From Neobacillus cucumis (GTDB taxonomy: Bacteria > Bacillota > Bacilli > Bacillales_B > DSM-18226), in contig NZ_JAEHGC010000006.1 in assembly GCF_016107705.1 (NCBI RefSeq), positions 248,001 through 312,000 on the forward strand: 64,000 nt of DNA. Reading direction: 5' to 3'. The position numbers were made by a program, and so were the translations under genes. The notes below the pieces were generated by a model. That model was given only the letters and a program-made list of their open reading frames with translations, searched no databases and was not told where the DNA came from. Position 1 is the first letter of the stretch. Every line of letters begins with the position of its first letter. This document shows positions 16,494 through 25,341 of this stretch, piece after piece.

Positions 16494-18863
16494 ATGATGT
16501 CTGGAGGCCAACAATGGATGCTGCCATTTCTCCCATATGGCGCAGAACTATTATACGCAGAGACTCAGCCCAAAAAAGCATATCTGCAATTTGTGAATTT
16601 GGATCAGGATGAGTTTATGGAAGTCATTGGTATCTATCGATTAAATCAAGAACTTTACCTTTTTGTTTTAAATAACTTTCATAGTCACTGGCATATAATC
16701 TCTTTAATCAAGGGGAAAGGTTATCAGGTAAGTTACCTTGGTACGGCAAATATTACGAGTCGGAATGCAAAAAATCTGGTGGTCGGCTGGCAAGTTGGGG
16801 CGGTTTTGTCCAAATTGTCCATTTACGAATGGCAGCATAACAGCTTAAAAGAACTGGATCTCAAAGGGAACTACACCTTTAGTAAGATAGAAATAGAAGA
16901 CATGCCGGGGCAAAACGGAAAGGACGGACTGGGAGAAATTGCTCTGTGGTCCCATGACACCGGTGAAGCCTACCGTGTAGAGGTTTACCGCTGGGAAAGT
17001 GATCGACTTGTTCCCGCAAAAGATGTTGAACCCTATTACTTTCAAAAAGTAGTGAAATACTATCAACAGAAAATTAAGGAACATCCTGATTATTTATTTT
17101 ATTATCCGTATCTAGAAGAAGCTGAAAAGAAGACCGCTCAACGCTCCTTCGATTTCAAGGAATCAAGAGCTATTGCCCTTTTTCCTGCCTCGATAAAAGA
17201 AATAGGCGGAAGCAAATGGGGGTATATCAATTCAAAAGGAAAATCCCTCCTCCCACCGATCTATGACCAAGCAGAAGATTTTCAGGAAAATGGTCTGGCC
17301 ATTGTCCGATTGACAGATCAGGCAGGTATCATTGATACCAATGGCCATTTTATTGTCCAGCCAAAATATGATTATATTACTTCCTTTTCAGAAGGCCGGG
17401 CGATTGCCAATGATCTTCAGGGCTTCAAAATAATCGATGAAAGGGGAAAAGAAATTACCCCTATGGCTCACTACACAATTAGCGAGTTTAAGGAAGGACG
17501 CGCGCGATTTGCTGATTCTAATCAGCAGGGGGAATATTTATATGGTTATCTCAATCGAAAAGGAAAAGAGACCATTCCTGCATCCTATGAGGATGCAAGT
17601 GATTTTTCAGAGGGAAAAGCGATTGTAAAAATAAAAAACGGCAGCTATGCGTTGATCGATCTTACTGGGAAAGTGCTTCACTCCTATATGTATGCGTTCG
17701 TCGGAAACTATGGGGAAGGTCTGCTTGCGTTTAAAAAGAGCGAGGATGGGAAATTTGGTTATATGGATGAGCTAGGAAATGTAGTGATCAAACCACAATT
17801 TTCCGGGGTAGAAGCATTTAGTCAAGGTCGGGCGATTGTGAATGTTTCAAATGATTACTCCAACCATTATGGTGTCATAAATCAAAAAGGACAGTTTCTT
17901 ATGAAACCTGACCATTATCAAATATTCTATCTAGGGGAAGAAAGATATCAGATCGGAAAGGCGATTGATCCGGAACAGCCCTATCTTGGTGCAAAATACG
18001 CAATTGCAGATTTAGAGGGCCATCTTATTACTGGATTTATTTATTCTGATATCACGAAGTACAAAGATGGGATTGCTTCCGTATCGAATGATCAATCCAC
18101 TTTTTTTATTGATCGAAATGGAAATCGCGCTTATTATCTTCCAATGGTTTCGGGCAGCGGTACTTTGGAAAAGGATAAAACCTTAATCAAAGGAGAAATT
18201 GATTATCGGCTTCTATATTTTAATAAAAAAGGAGAGCTGGTTTGGAAGCAGAATACCGTCATTCCTTTAAACAAGCAGTATGCAGTGACGGAACATAAAT
18301 ACAAGCCAAACAAGGACTATTTAGTTTATTTCCCGCAAATTCAAGGCGGGGCATTTGAGCATGTAAATCAAACTCTGAAAGACCTCTCGGGTATAAAGGA
18401 AGTTCCCGCAAATACGCAGCTCAATTCTAGTTATATTGGAGATTTTGAAGTGAGTTTTTTCAAGAAAAATCTCTTAGTTATTGAAATAAACGGTTATGAT
18501 TATCCTTTTGGAGCGGCACATGGGATGTCGATTAAAAAGTATGCTCATGTCAATTTGAAAACGGGCCTATTTTATCAGCTGAAAGACTTATTTAAGCCGA
18601 ATGCAGCCTATGTAAAAATCATCAGTGACCGCATCAGGAACCAGATTAAGAATAATGAAAACTATTCCTACCTAAATATCAATGAATATAAAGATATTCA
18701 ACCAAATCAGTCGTTTTTTATCAGCGAGGGTGGATTGAATATTTATTATGCCCAGTATGAAATTGCCTCATATGCTGCCGGGATGCCTACCTTTACGATT
18801 CTATTTGAAGAATTAAGCAGAATCATTAATCGTAACGGGGATTTTTGGAAATCATTTCATTAA
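16494..18863 (+). CDS. Large WG-repeat protein with C-terminal DUF3298-like domain
   Basis: The 789-residue protein has an N-terminal beta-rich part (about 1-190), then six or seven WG repeats (about 235-520; e.g. KWGYINSKGKSLLPPIYDQA, KFGYMDELGNVVIKPQFSG). A C-terminal region (about 610-785) looks like the DUF4163/DUF3298 pair seen in RsiV and PdaC (FPQIQGG, GAAHGMS, LKDLFKPNAAY). No signal peptide is evident from the chosen start. WG repeats and DUF3298 domains bind proteins or envelope ligands in other families; the role here is unknown. A terminator follows and the gene seems monocistronic. Confidence 0.8.
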   Translation: MMSGGQQWMLPFLPYGAELLYAETQPKKAYLQFVNLDQDEFMEVIGIYRLNQELYLFVLNNFHSHWHIISLIKGKGYQVSYLGTANITSRNAKNLVVGWQVGAVLSKLSIYEWQHNSLKELDLKGNYTFSKIEIEDMPGQNGKDGLGEIALWSHDTGEAYRVEVYRWESDRLVPAKDVEPYYFQKVVKYYQQKIKEHPDYLFYYPYLEEAEKKTAQRSFDFKESRAIALFPASIKEIGGSKWGYINSKGKSLLPPIYDQAEDFQENGLAIVRLTDQAGIIDTNGHFIVQPKYDYITSFSEGRAIANDLQGFKIIDERGKEITPMAHYTISEFKEGRARFADSNQQGEYLYGYLNRKGKETIPASYEDASDFSEGKAIVKIKNGSYALIDLTGKVLHSYMYAFVGNYGEGLLAFKKSEDGKFGYMDELGNVVIKPQFSGVEAFSQGRAIVNVSNDYSNHYGVINQKGQFLMKPDHYQIFYLGEERYQIGKAIDPEQPYLGAKYAIADLEGHLITGFIYSDITKYKDGIASVSNDQSTFFIDRNGNRAYYLPMVSGSGTLEKDKTLIKGEIDYRLLYFNKKGELVWKQNTVIPLNKQYAVTEHKYKPNKDYLVYFPQIQGGAFEHVNQTLKDLSGIKEVPANTQLNSSYIGDFEVSFFKKNLLVIEINGYDYPFGAAHGMSIKKYAHVNLKTGLFYQLKDLFKPNAAYVKIISDRIRNQIKNNENYSYLNINEYKDIQPNQSFFISEGGLNIYYAQYEIASYAAGMPTFTILFEELSRIINRNGDFWKSFH

Positions 18864-18865
18864 TG

Positions 18866-18902
18866 AAAAGCAGCGTAAATTCAATGATTCACGCTGCTTT
18901 TT
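18866..18902. terminator. Bidirectional terminator between convergent genes
   Basis: Stem AAAAGCAGCGT with ACGCTGCTTTT, symmetrical enough to serve both strands. Confidence 0.85.
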
Positions 18903-18907
18903 CAATG

Positions 18908-19147
18908 TTAGGCATGTCTTCTACGGTAAATTAACCAATAGCTTGCAATACCCAGGACAATGACGACACCGACTGTACCTGGAATAATATATGATTTTAA
19001 TTCGGGTTCTACTTTTTTTGAGAAGGATGCCTGTTCGGTTTTTTCGGCTGTTTTGTGTGTAGCGGCTTCTATATGAGATTGTGAAAATACGTTGAATCCT
19101 AGTAGGAAAAATAACAGCAAAGCAATTTTGGAGATTTTTATTAACAT
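18908..19147 (-). CDS. Small secreted protein with C-terminal membrane anchor
   Basis: A 79-residue protein from the ATG at 19147 (CGGAG eight bases before). It has a signal peptide (residues 1-25, hydrophobic core IALLLFFLLGF), a polar Lys/Glu/Thr-rich middle, one transmembrane helix (about 50-70, GTVGVVIVLGIASYWLIY) and an RRRHA tail. The layout is that of a small surface-exposed, membrane-anchored protein. No family recognised. Confidence 0.65.
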   Translation of the reverse strand: MLIKISKIALLLFFLLGFNVFSQSHIEAATHKTAEKTEQASFSKKVEPELKSYIIPGTVGVVIVLGIASYWLIYRRRHA

Positions 19148-19272
19148 TATATTCAACTCCGAAATATTGTTATCTTGCTGTTTTCATTCTACCATCATTA
19201 ATGGCTCTTATATCGCTTGGACAGCATTGTTCACAAAGGTTTCAAAAAGAACGTTCTTTTAATCAGTTCAAC

Positions 19273-19286
19273 TTGATATAAATCAA
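19273..19286 (+). promoter_or_regulatory. Perfect Fnr box upstream of the DUF2249 gene
   Basis: TTGAT-ATAA-ATCAA is an exact match to the FNR consensus palindrome. The centre is about 41 bp before a start site predicted from a -10-like sequence at 19307-19314, and about 70 bp before the ATG at 19349. Confidence 0.75.
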
Positions 19287-19348
19287 TTTGTTTCGGACAC
19301 TTTGCTGATAAACTTTGGATATAAAAATCCAAAGGGGTCCTCTAAATC

Positions 19349-19600
19349 ATGCCATTTCAAATCGAAGATAAAAGAGCTGTCATGGATGTTCGTGAAAGAA
19401 TTTTAAAGGGAGAGCATCCACGCCGTGAAATATTAAATTTTGTGAAAGAAGCGCCGGTAGGAACAATTTTTGAAATACATTTACCGCACCGTGCCGAACC
19501 GCTGATTGCTAATTTACAGGGATTAGGCATGAACGTCATCGTAAACGAATTAGAACCAATGCATTTTAGGCTTATGGCCGTAAAATTGAATGAATTTTAA
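19349..19600 (+). CDS. DUF2249-family protein
   Basis: An 83-residue protein matching the DUF2249 pattern: PRREILNFVKEAPVGTIFEIHLPHRAEPL followed by LGMNVIVNELEP (each shown motif is part of the fold). Members are small alpha/beta proteins often found beside denitrification or NO-response genes. The perfect Fnr box and the convergent Crp/Fnr regulator gene, which overlaps its end by 4 bp, place it in an anaerobic or NO-response regulon. Confidence 0.75.
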   Translation: MPFQIEDKRAVMDVRERILKGEHPRREILNFVKEAPVGTIFEIHLPHRAEPLIANLQGLGMNVIVNELEPMHFRLMAVKLNEF

Positions 19601-20298
19601 TCCAGGCCGGCAATTTCTTTTAATTGGTCCAACTCTAGAATCTGAATCTTTCTCCTGCCATCCATTTTAATCAGCTTTTGAGAGATAAAGGTTAACATCT
19701 TTCTGCTAACCGATTCTGGAGTTGTTCCAATATAGCTTGCTAAATCCTTCTTTGAGATGGGTAAGGTGAAAATTCCATCTTGCGGGTTCATTTTTTGATA
19801 AAAAAGCACGAGTACCCGTGCCAGTCTTTGCTCTACCTCTAATAAACCGAGAAGACCTACAGATTCATCTGCTTCATAAAGGCGGTCATTGACAGCGATT
19901 AAAAAGCGGTAGGACAGGCCGGCATTTCCCTCCATTGTTTTTATAAAATCCTTTTTATCAATATAACAAATAACTGTTTCTTGGACGGCTTCCGCATGTA
20001 CATAGTGTTTTTCATTCCTAAGCAACGAATATAATCCAAAAAAGTCCTTTGGAAACAATAGGCGGACAATTTGTTCTTTTCCTTCCGCCGACATTTTGCT
20101 CAGTTTAATTAACCCTTCATTTACAACAAACAGTGTCTCTGAACGCTCACCTTCCTGAAAGATGAATTCCCCCTTTTGAAATTTGCGGCTCCGCGTTACC
20201 TTCTGCAAAATCTGGAGATCGTCTTCTTTCATTCCTTGAAAGACAGGAACAGACATTAAGCATGAACCTTCATGAGAGCAGCAATGATCACAGCACAT
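19597..20298 (-). CDS. Crp/Fnr-family regulator with N-terminal cysteine cluster
   Basis: The 233-residue protein has an N-terminal cysteine-rich segment (MCCDHCCSHEGSC), a cyclic-nucleotide-like beta roll (about 20-120) and a C-terminal winged HTH with recognition helix TTPESVSRKM. Five cysteines in the first 13 residues recall the E. coli FNR cluster (C-x2-C-x5-C) rather than the C-terminal cysteines of B. subtilis Fnr, so an iron-sulfur oxygen or NO sensor is likely. It is divergent from the flavodoxin operon, and Fnr-like boxes lie upstream of three local transcription units. Confidence 0.85.
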   Translation of the reverse strand: MCCDHCCSHEGSCLMSVPVFQGMKEDDLQILQKVTRSRKFQKGEFIFQEGERSETLFVVNEGLIKLSKMSAEGKEQIVRLLFPKDFFGLYSLLRNEKHYVHAEAVQETVICYIDKKDFIKTMEGNAGLSYRFLIAVNDRLYEADESVGLLGLLEVEQRLARVLVLFYQKMNPQDGIFTLPISKKDLASYIGTTPESVSRKMLTFISQKLIKMDGRRKIQILELDQLKEIAGLD

Positions 20299-20360
20299 GC
20301 AAACACCACTCCTAAATAGATGTAATACCTTTTATTCTACTGCGATTTACCAACCAATGT

Positions 20361-20376
20361 TGTGATTTAAATCAAA
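20361..20376 (+). promoter_or_regulatory. Fnr box between the regulator and flavodoxin genes
   Basis: TGTGA-TTTAAA-TCAAA matches the Bacillus Fnr consensus TGTGA-N6-TCACA with one mismatch, and also GTGAT-TTAA-ATCAA. The centre is about 41 bp before a start site expected from TATTAA at 20397-20402 for the flavodoxin gene. Confidence 0.7.
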
Positions 20377-20379
20377 TTC

Positions 20380-20393
20380 TTGACGCAGGTCAA
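20380..20393 (+). promoter_or_regulatory. Second palindrome TTGAC-N4-GTCAA
   Basis: TTGAC-GCAG-GTCAA is a perfect 5-4-5 palindrome 18 bp from the Fnr box. It has the FNR/Dnr layout with GTCAA half-sites and may be a second operator for the same or a related regulator. Confidence 0.45.
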
Positions 20394-20447
20394 GGTTATT
20401 AACCTTCAGTCGAAGTAAAATGAAAGAAAAACAAGAGGTGATTTCTT

Positions 20448-20912
20448 ATGAATGCTGCTTGTTTAATTGTTTATGCAAGTATGACAGGAAACACAGAGGA
20501 GTTAGCCCGGTATATTGGAAAGGGAATTCTTCAGGCGGGTGGAACCGTTGAGATAAAAGATATAATAGAAGCCGATGTTACAGACCTGGAAAACTATAAT
20601 GGAATTCTTTTAGGCTCCTATACATGGGGAGACGGGGATCTTGCGGATGAGTTCCTCGACTTTTACGAAGAAATCGATGGATTGGATTTAACTGGTAAGT
20701 GTGCTGCGGCATTTGGGTCCTGTGATTCTTGTTACGAGCACAGGGGCAGAGCGGTCGATATTTTATCCGATAAATTAGTGGAATTAGGGGCTGAAGTAGT
20801 TCTCGATGGTTTGAAAATTGATTTGGCACCGACGGATTCAGAAATAGAGCAATGTATTCAGTTTGGCGAGGATTTTGTGAAAAATCATTTTGATCTAAGG
20901 GGTGTTTTATGA
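20448..20912 (+). CDS. Flavodoxin
   Basis: A 154-residue flavodoxin. The FMN phosphate loop YASMTGNTEELA is at residues 10-21, with LLGSYTWGDGDL near 55 and AAFGSCDSCYEH near 88, all expected FMN-contact regions. It is a soluble one-electron carrier that can replace ferredoxin when iron is short or under anaerobiosis. It starts after AGAGGTGATTTCTT, behind an Fnr-like box, and overlaps the following HMA-like gene by 4 bp. Confidence 0.9.
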   Translation: MNAACLIVYASMTGNTEELARYIGKGILQAGGTVEIKDIIEADVTDLENYNGILLGSYTWGDGDLADEFLDFYEEIDGLDLTGKCAAAFGSCDSCYEHRGRAVDILSDKLVELGAEVVLDGLKIDLAPTDSEIEQCIQFGEDFVKNHFDLRGVL

Positions 20913-21124
20913 ACATGAGTACCATCCAATTGGCATTAAATGATGTGGCTTGCACAGGTTGTATTGGAAAGATCAAAAAAAAGATAAAAAAATACGATGG
21001 CATTGAAAAAGTGACAATTATCCCCGGCAGCGGAACGATTAAAGTCATGTACAATGAAGCCATTATTCATCAAGATGAAATCCAAAGCAGTATTCATAAA
21101 TTGGCATTAAGAATATTCGACTGA
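20909..21124 (+). CDS. HMA-like small metal-binding protein
   Basis: A 71-residue heavy-metal-associated-type domain (beta-alpha-beta-beta-alpha-beta) with a CxxC motif VACTGCIGKI near residue 13, as in CopZ-like chaperones. The start codon overlaps the flavodoxin stop (ATGA-type overlap), so the two are translationally coupled. It could carry a metal or take part in thiol redox with the flavodoxin; the metal is not known. Confidence 0.75.
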   Translation: MNMSTIQLALNDVACTGCIGKIKKKIKKYDGIEKVTIIPGSGTIKVMYNEAIIHQDEIQSSIHKLALRIFD

Positions 21125-21184
21125 AAGCACTGTAATAATATTTCCTCCCCGTTAAATACTATGAAAAAAAAGGGAGGAATTTGT

Positions 21185-22024
21185 TTGGAGCATAATCAGG
21201 ATAGTAAATTTGAGGATACTTTTTTACCAATGACATCAATGGGAAGCGGCGTTGGCATTGCTGTTTTACCTGATGTCTATTGTTATACGAATAAAATTGT
21301 CAATCTCGGATTAGTAGGAACCGCGGACGAATTTGTACTGATTGATGCGGGAATGCCAAAATCAGCTGATGAAATTAAAGCGATGATAGGAGAACATTTT
21401 GGCGAAAATGCCCGCCCGAGAGCCATCATTTTAACTCATGGCCATTTTGATCATGTCGGTTCATTGGTAGAGTTGCTGGAGGATTGGAAAGTGCCTGTTT
21501 ATGCACATGAGCTAGAGATTCCTTATTTAATAGGAGAGAAGGACTATCCTCGAGGAGACCCCAGCGTCGACAGCGGTCTTGTAGCAAAAATGTCTCCGAT
21601 GTTTCCGAACCATGGGATTAATATAAGCGGCCAGGTACAAGCACTCCCAGAAGATCAATCGATTCCCAATATGCCTGGCTGGAAGTGGATTCATACACCT
21701 GGACACACACCGGGCCATATTTCGCTTTTTCGCGAAGACGACCGTGCTCTCATTGCAGGAGATGCATTTGTTACTGTGAAGCAAGAATCGCTCTATAAGG
21801 TCATGACCCAAACACAGGAAATCAGCGGCCCGCCGAGATACTATACAACGGACTGGAATGCTGCCTTTGAGTCAGTGAAAAAGTTAGAAGCATTTAACCC
21901 CAGGACAGCTGTAACCGGTCATGGACTGCCAATGACCGGAAATGAATTAACGAAAAGTCTTCGTCATCTGGTTGAAAACTTTAGAAAAATCGCTATGCCA
22001 AACCATAGCCGTTACGTAAATTAG
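21185..22024 (+). CDS. Metallo-beta-lactamase-fold hydrolase
   Basis: I chose the TTG at 21185 because GGGAGGA lies six bases before it; an in-frame ATG at 21161 has no ribosome site. The protein has 279 residues, with the zinc motif LTHGHFDHVGS near residue 85, a third His in HTPGHTPGHISLF and the Asp of LIAGDAF. It belongs to the large glyoxalase II-like group, so the substrate is not readable. Position after flavodoxin and an HMA protein, downstream of an Fnr box, suggests a role in an anaerobic or NO-stress regulon. Confidence 0.82.
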   Translation: MEHNQDSKFEDTFLPMTSMGSGVGIAVLPDVYCYTNKIVNLGLVGTADEFVLIDAGMPKSADEIKAMIGEHFGENARPRAIILTHGHFDHVGSLVELLEDWKVPVYAHELEIPYLIGEKDYPRGDPSVDSGLVAKMSPMFPNHGINISGQVQALPEDQSIPNMPGWKWIHTPGHTPGHISLFREDDRALIAGDAFVTVKQESLYKVMTQTQEISGPPRYYTTDWNAAFESVKKLEAFNPRTAVTGHGLPMTGNELTKSLRHLVENFRKIAMPNHSRYVN

Positions 22025-22059
22025 AATCTATTTTTTATTGTAAAAAATCTTGTTTTTTT

Positions 22060-22085
22060 GGACTGCTGTTTCAGCAGCCCTTTTA
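22060..22085 (+). terminator. Terminator after the metallo-beta-lactamase-fold gene
   Basis: Stem CTGCTG/CAGCAG with a short loop, followed by CCCTTTTA. Confidence 0.6.
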
Positions 22086-22217
22086 TTATCTTTTAACGTT
22101 CTTCAACATCGACAATAATAGCGCTTTTTCTCTGCAGGAATTATCTCTAGATAGAAAGAATTGAACTATTAATACATTCTTTATTGAGAACAATTTATTT
22201 CTGTTGAGGAGGAAAGG

Positions 22218-22517
22218 ATGAAGATTTGTGTATTCTTGCTTTTTGCTGGCTTATTAGATGCGGTCTTGACGAACCTTGGAATTGAGTATGGAATTATCAA
22301 AGAGGGAAATCCGATTATGAAACAGGTGATCGAATTGGGCTGGGTATATTTTTATATGATTAAAATTATTCTGCCTCTTGTCTTAATCGGTTTGTTTTAC
22401 CTCCGCCCGCTTAAAGGAAGAATCAGAACACTGCTTACAGCTGCCGGCGTCCTCTATTTTTCCGTCCTTGCTTATCATCTAGTGTGGATTCTCCTTTATT
22501 TAAATACCACCGGCTAA
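22218..22517 (+). CDS. DUF5658-like small membrane protein
   Basis: A 99-residue protein with three or four hydrophobic helices and the pattern LLDAVLTNLGIEYGIIKEGNPIM near the N-terminus, typical of the DUF5658 group (a TxxG..xxEgNP motif between helices). It has a GAGGAGG ribosome site. Function is unknown. Confidence 0.7.
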   Translation: MKICVFLLFAGLLDAVLTNLGIEYGIIKEGNPIMKQVIELGWVYFYMIKIILPLVLIGLFYLRPLKGRIRTLLTAAGVLYFSVLAYHLVWILLYLNTTG

Positions 22518-22598
22518 TTAGCTAGACACTGCCCATTGAATAAGTTAGTATCAAAGACGAATATAATAAGAAGAACGTAAAGAAAAAAGGAGTACCCT

Positions 22599-23735
22599 AT
22601 GCTAAACACACTAAAGCCTTTCTTACAGGAAGCATGGCAGAAATCAGGTTTCTTAGTACCGACTGCCATCCAAACTGAAGCCATCCCGCTCGTCTTAGAA
22701 GGAAAAGATCTCATCGCCGAGTCACCGACAGGTACAGGCAAGACGCTTGCTTACTTGCTGCCGCTTTTAAATAAAGTTGACTCTAGCTCGTCTTCGTTGC
22801 AGGCTGTAGTGCTTGCCTCCTCGCAGGAGCTCGTAATGCAGGTTTACCAAGAGTTTCAAAAATGGTCAGAAGGCAGCGGAATTCGCGGTGCCTCTATTAT
22901 TGGCGGGGCAAACGTAAAAAGACAGCTGGAAAAATTAAAAAAGCGTCCGCATATCATTTTTGCCACACCTGGCCGATTATACGAATTAATTAAACAGAAA
23001 AAAGTAAAAATGCATGAAGTCAAATTGGTCGTTTTGGATGAAGGAGATCAATTGCTGATACCTGAGCATCTTGGGACCGTTCAAAACATAGTCAAATCCA
23101 CGCTGGCAGACCGACAAGTGGTTTTATTTTCGGCGACCATGAAAGCCGAGACAGAAAAGCTTGCCGCTGATTTAACCAAAGAGCCAGAGGTTTTGCGAAT
23201 TAAGAAGGATGAAGCAGCATCCTCGGGAGAAGTTGAACATATTTACTTCCTTGCTGAACCGCGCGACAAAATCAAACTTCTTGAAAAAATTGCTCGCTTA
23301 GAAGGAATCAAAGCCTTGTCATTCATCAATGACATTGGCGAAATTCAAGTGTTTAAAGAAAAATTACATTTTAAAGAGCTATCAGTCGGTATTTTACATA
23401 GTGATATGAAGAAATTAGAACGCCAAGCGACATTAAAGGCTTTCCGCGATGGAAAAATGGCGATGCTGATTGCGACAGATGTAGCGGCAAGAGGTCTCGA
23501 CATCCAGGGCGTTACTCATGTTGTCCATATCGATTTTCCAAGGAACATTGAACAATATGTACATCGATCCGGAAGAACCGGTCGCATGGGAGCAAACGGC
23601 ACTGTCATCTCGCTCGTTACGGAAAGAGAAGAACGGGAACTGAAAGGATTTTGCCGTGAGTTAAAAGTATCAGTCCATAAACGTATTTTTTATAAAGGAC
23701 AAATTGCTGAACCGGAAGAAAAAGTGCGACGCTAA
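22599..23735 (+). CDS. DEAD-box RNA helicase, YfmL-like
   Basis: The 378-residue protein has the Q motif (GFLVPTAIQTEAIP), motif I SPTGTGKT, motif II DEGD (instead of DEAD), motif III SAT, and C-terminal motifs V and VI (DVAARGLDIQG, HRSGRTGRMG). It has no long C-terminal tail, as in the short Bacillus helicase YfmL. It should unwind short RNA duplexes in ribosome assembly or RNA turnover. The gene has its own terminator overlapping the stop codon. Confidence 0.9.
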   Translation: MLNTLKPFLQEAWQKSGFLVPTAIQTEAIPLVLEGKDLIAESPTGTGKTLAYLLPLLNKVDSSSSSLQAVVLASSQELVMQVYQEFQKWSEGSGIRGASIIGGANVKRQLEKLKKRPHIIFATPGRLYELIKQKKVKMHEVKLVVLDEGDQLLIPEHLGTVQNIVKSTLADRQVVLFSATMKAETEKLAADLTKEPEVLRIKKDEAASSGEVEHIYFLAEPRDKIKLLEKIARLEGIKALSFINDIGEIQVFKEKLHFKELSVGILHSDMKKLERQATLKAFRDGKMAMLIATDVAARGLDIQGVTHVVHIDFPRNIEQYVHRSGRTGRMGANGTVISLVTEREERELKGFCRELKVSVHKRIFYKGQIAEPEEKVRR

Positions 23736-23762
23736 ACAGTGGGGAAATCCCCACTGTTTTTT
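23734..23762 (+). terminator. Terminator overlapping the helicase stop codon
   Basis: Perfect 11-bp stem AAACAGTGGGG/CCCCACTGTTT with T-run. Confidence 0.9.
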
Positions 23763-23820
23763 AATGGAAGGATTTTTATTATTTTTTCAAGAATAGTTAA
23801 GGGAAAGAGGGGGAATCCAT

Positions 23821-25284
23821 ATGGAAAATCCGAAGTTGAAAAAATTACATGATGAATGGATTGAAGAAGCAACGATAAAGGAAATGCAGGAAAAATTAAC
23901 AAGCGGAGAACTGACTTCCAAAGAACTGGTTTTGATGTATTTACATAGAATTGCAACAATTAATCCTGTCATTAATTCGGTCCTGGAAGTGAACCCGGAT
24001 GCGCTGCAGATTGCAGCCGCACTTGATGTTGAACGGAAAGAAGCCGGTCCGCGCAGCTCATTGCACGGAATTCCCATTTTAATCAAGGATAATATTGATA
24101 CGAAGGACAAAATGCACACAAGTGCCGGGTCCTTAGCCTTAAAGGATTCGATTGCCTTAAGGGATTCCTATGTTGCGGAGCAGCTGCGCAACGCTGGAGC
24201 GGTGATTCTCGGTAAAACAAATATGACAGAATGGGCCAATTTCATGGCGCTCGGAATGAAAAATGGTTACAGTTCGCGTGGAGGTCAGGTATTAAATCCA
24301 TATGGTCCTGGCAAATTTGATGTGGGCGGTTCAAGTTCCGGTTCGGGTGCTGCGATTGCAGCCAATCTTGCCGCGGCAGCAGTCGGCACCGAAACATCCG
24401 GTTCAATCCTTAATCCGTCTTGTCATAATTCAATCGTTGGAATCAAACCAACGGTAGGGCTTATTAGCCGCAGGGGAATTATCCCGATTGCCCACACGCA
24501 GGATACCGCGGGACCAATGGCTCGTACAGTTGAAGATGCCGCCATTCTGCTAAATGCATTAACCGGAAGAGATGAAGAAGATCCAATTACTAGGACAAAT
24601 CCTTTTGAAAATTACGACTTTACGAAGCACCTTGTGAGGGATGGCCTTAAAGGAAAAAGAATTGGCATAGCGTGGGAAGGCTTTATTGACCCGATTCGTG
24701 ATGACCAGAGGGACGTGATTCTTGCTGCCCTTGATATTTTAAAATCCTCTGGTGCCGAGGTGATCGAGTCTATTGAGATCCCATCTGCAAAATCCAAGTG
24801 GAAGTACGATGTCCTGACCTATGAATTTAAACTGGATTTAAATGCTTATTTGAATGGACTTCACCCATCAGTACCTATCTGCAATTTGGCGGATTTGATT
24901 GAGTTTAATCAGAACAATGAGGATACGATGCTTAAATACGGTCAAGCTGTCTTGCTTGAGTCAGAAGAAACGAGTGGTTCGTTGACGGAGGAGGCATACT
25001 TCAAAGCATTAGAATTTGATCACTATCATGCAACCGTAAAAGGAATAGATTTTGCTTTGGAAACCTATCAATTAGATGCGATTGTTTTTCCTGGGGAAGA
25101 GGGGTCACATATTAGTGCCAAAGCCGGCTATCCGACCATTGCTGTCCCGGCAGGCTACACGGTTGATGGGGAACCGGTAGGAATTACCTTTGCGGGAACA
25201 GCTTATCATGAGCCGCTTCTTATTGAAGCAGCCTATGGTTTTGAACAATTACTGCCCGTCCGCAAGCCGCCCGTGTTAGAATAA
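23821..25284 (+). CDS. Amidase signature-family hydrolase
   Basis: A 487-residue amidase with the Ser-cisSer-Lys triad region: Lys in PILIKDNIDT (about residue 88), cis-Ser and nucleophile Ser in the Gly/Ser-rich stretch GGSSSGSGAAIAAN to GTETSGSI (about 175-205). Length and layout fit stand-alone amidases related to GatA but without GatB/GatC neighbours, so a carbon-nitrogen hydrolase acting on small amides is more likely than tRNA amidation. Start: ATG after AGAGGGGG. Confidence 0.9.
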   Translation: MENPKLKKLHDEWIEEATIKEMQEKLTSGELTSKELVLMYLHRIATINPVINSVLEVNPDALQIAAALDVERKEAGPRSSLHGIPILIKDNIDTKDKMHTSAGSLALKDSIALRDSYVAEQLRNAGAVILGKTNMTEWANFMALGMKNGYSSRGGQVLNPYGPGKFDVGGSSSGSGAAIAANLAAAAVGTETSGSILNPSCHNSIVGIKPTVGLISRRGIIPIAHTQDTAGPMARTVEDAAILLNALTGRDEEDPITRTNPFENYDFTKHLVRDGLKGKRIGIAWEGFIDPIRDDQRDVILAALDILKSSGAEVIESIEIPSAKSKWKYDVLTYEFKLDLNAYLNGLHPSVPICNLADLIEFNQNNEDTMLKYGQAVLLESEETSGSLTEEAYFKALEFDHYHATVKGIDFALETYQLDAIVFPGEEGSHISAKAGYPTIAVPAGYTVDGEPVGITFAGTAYHEPLLIEAAYGFEQLLPVRKPPVLE

Positions 25285-25341
25285 GTTTGCCTCATTTCAC
25301 TCATACTATCATTGACTTTCTTGAAAAAGGAGATGGTATGT

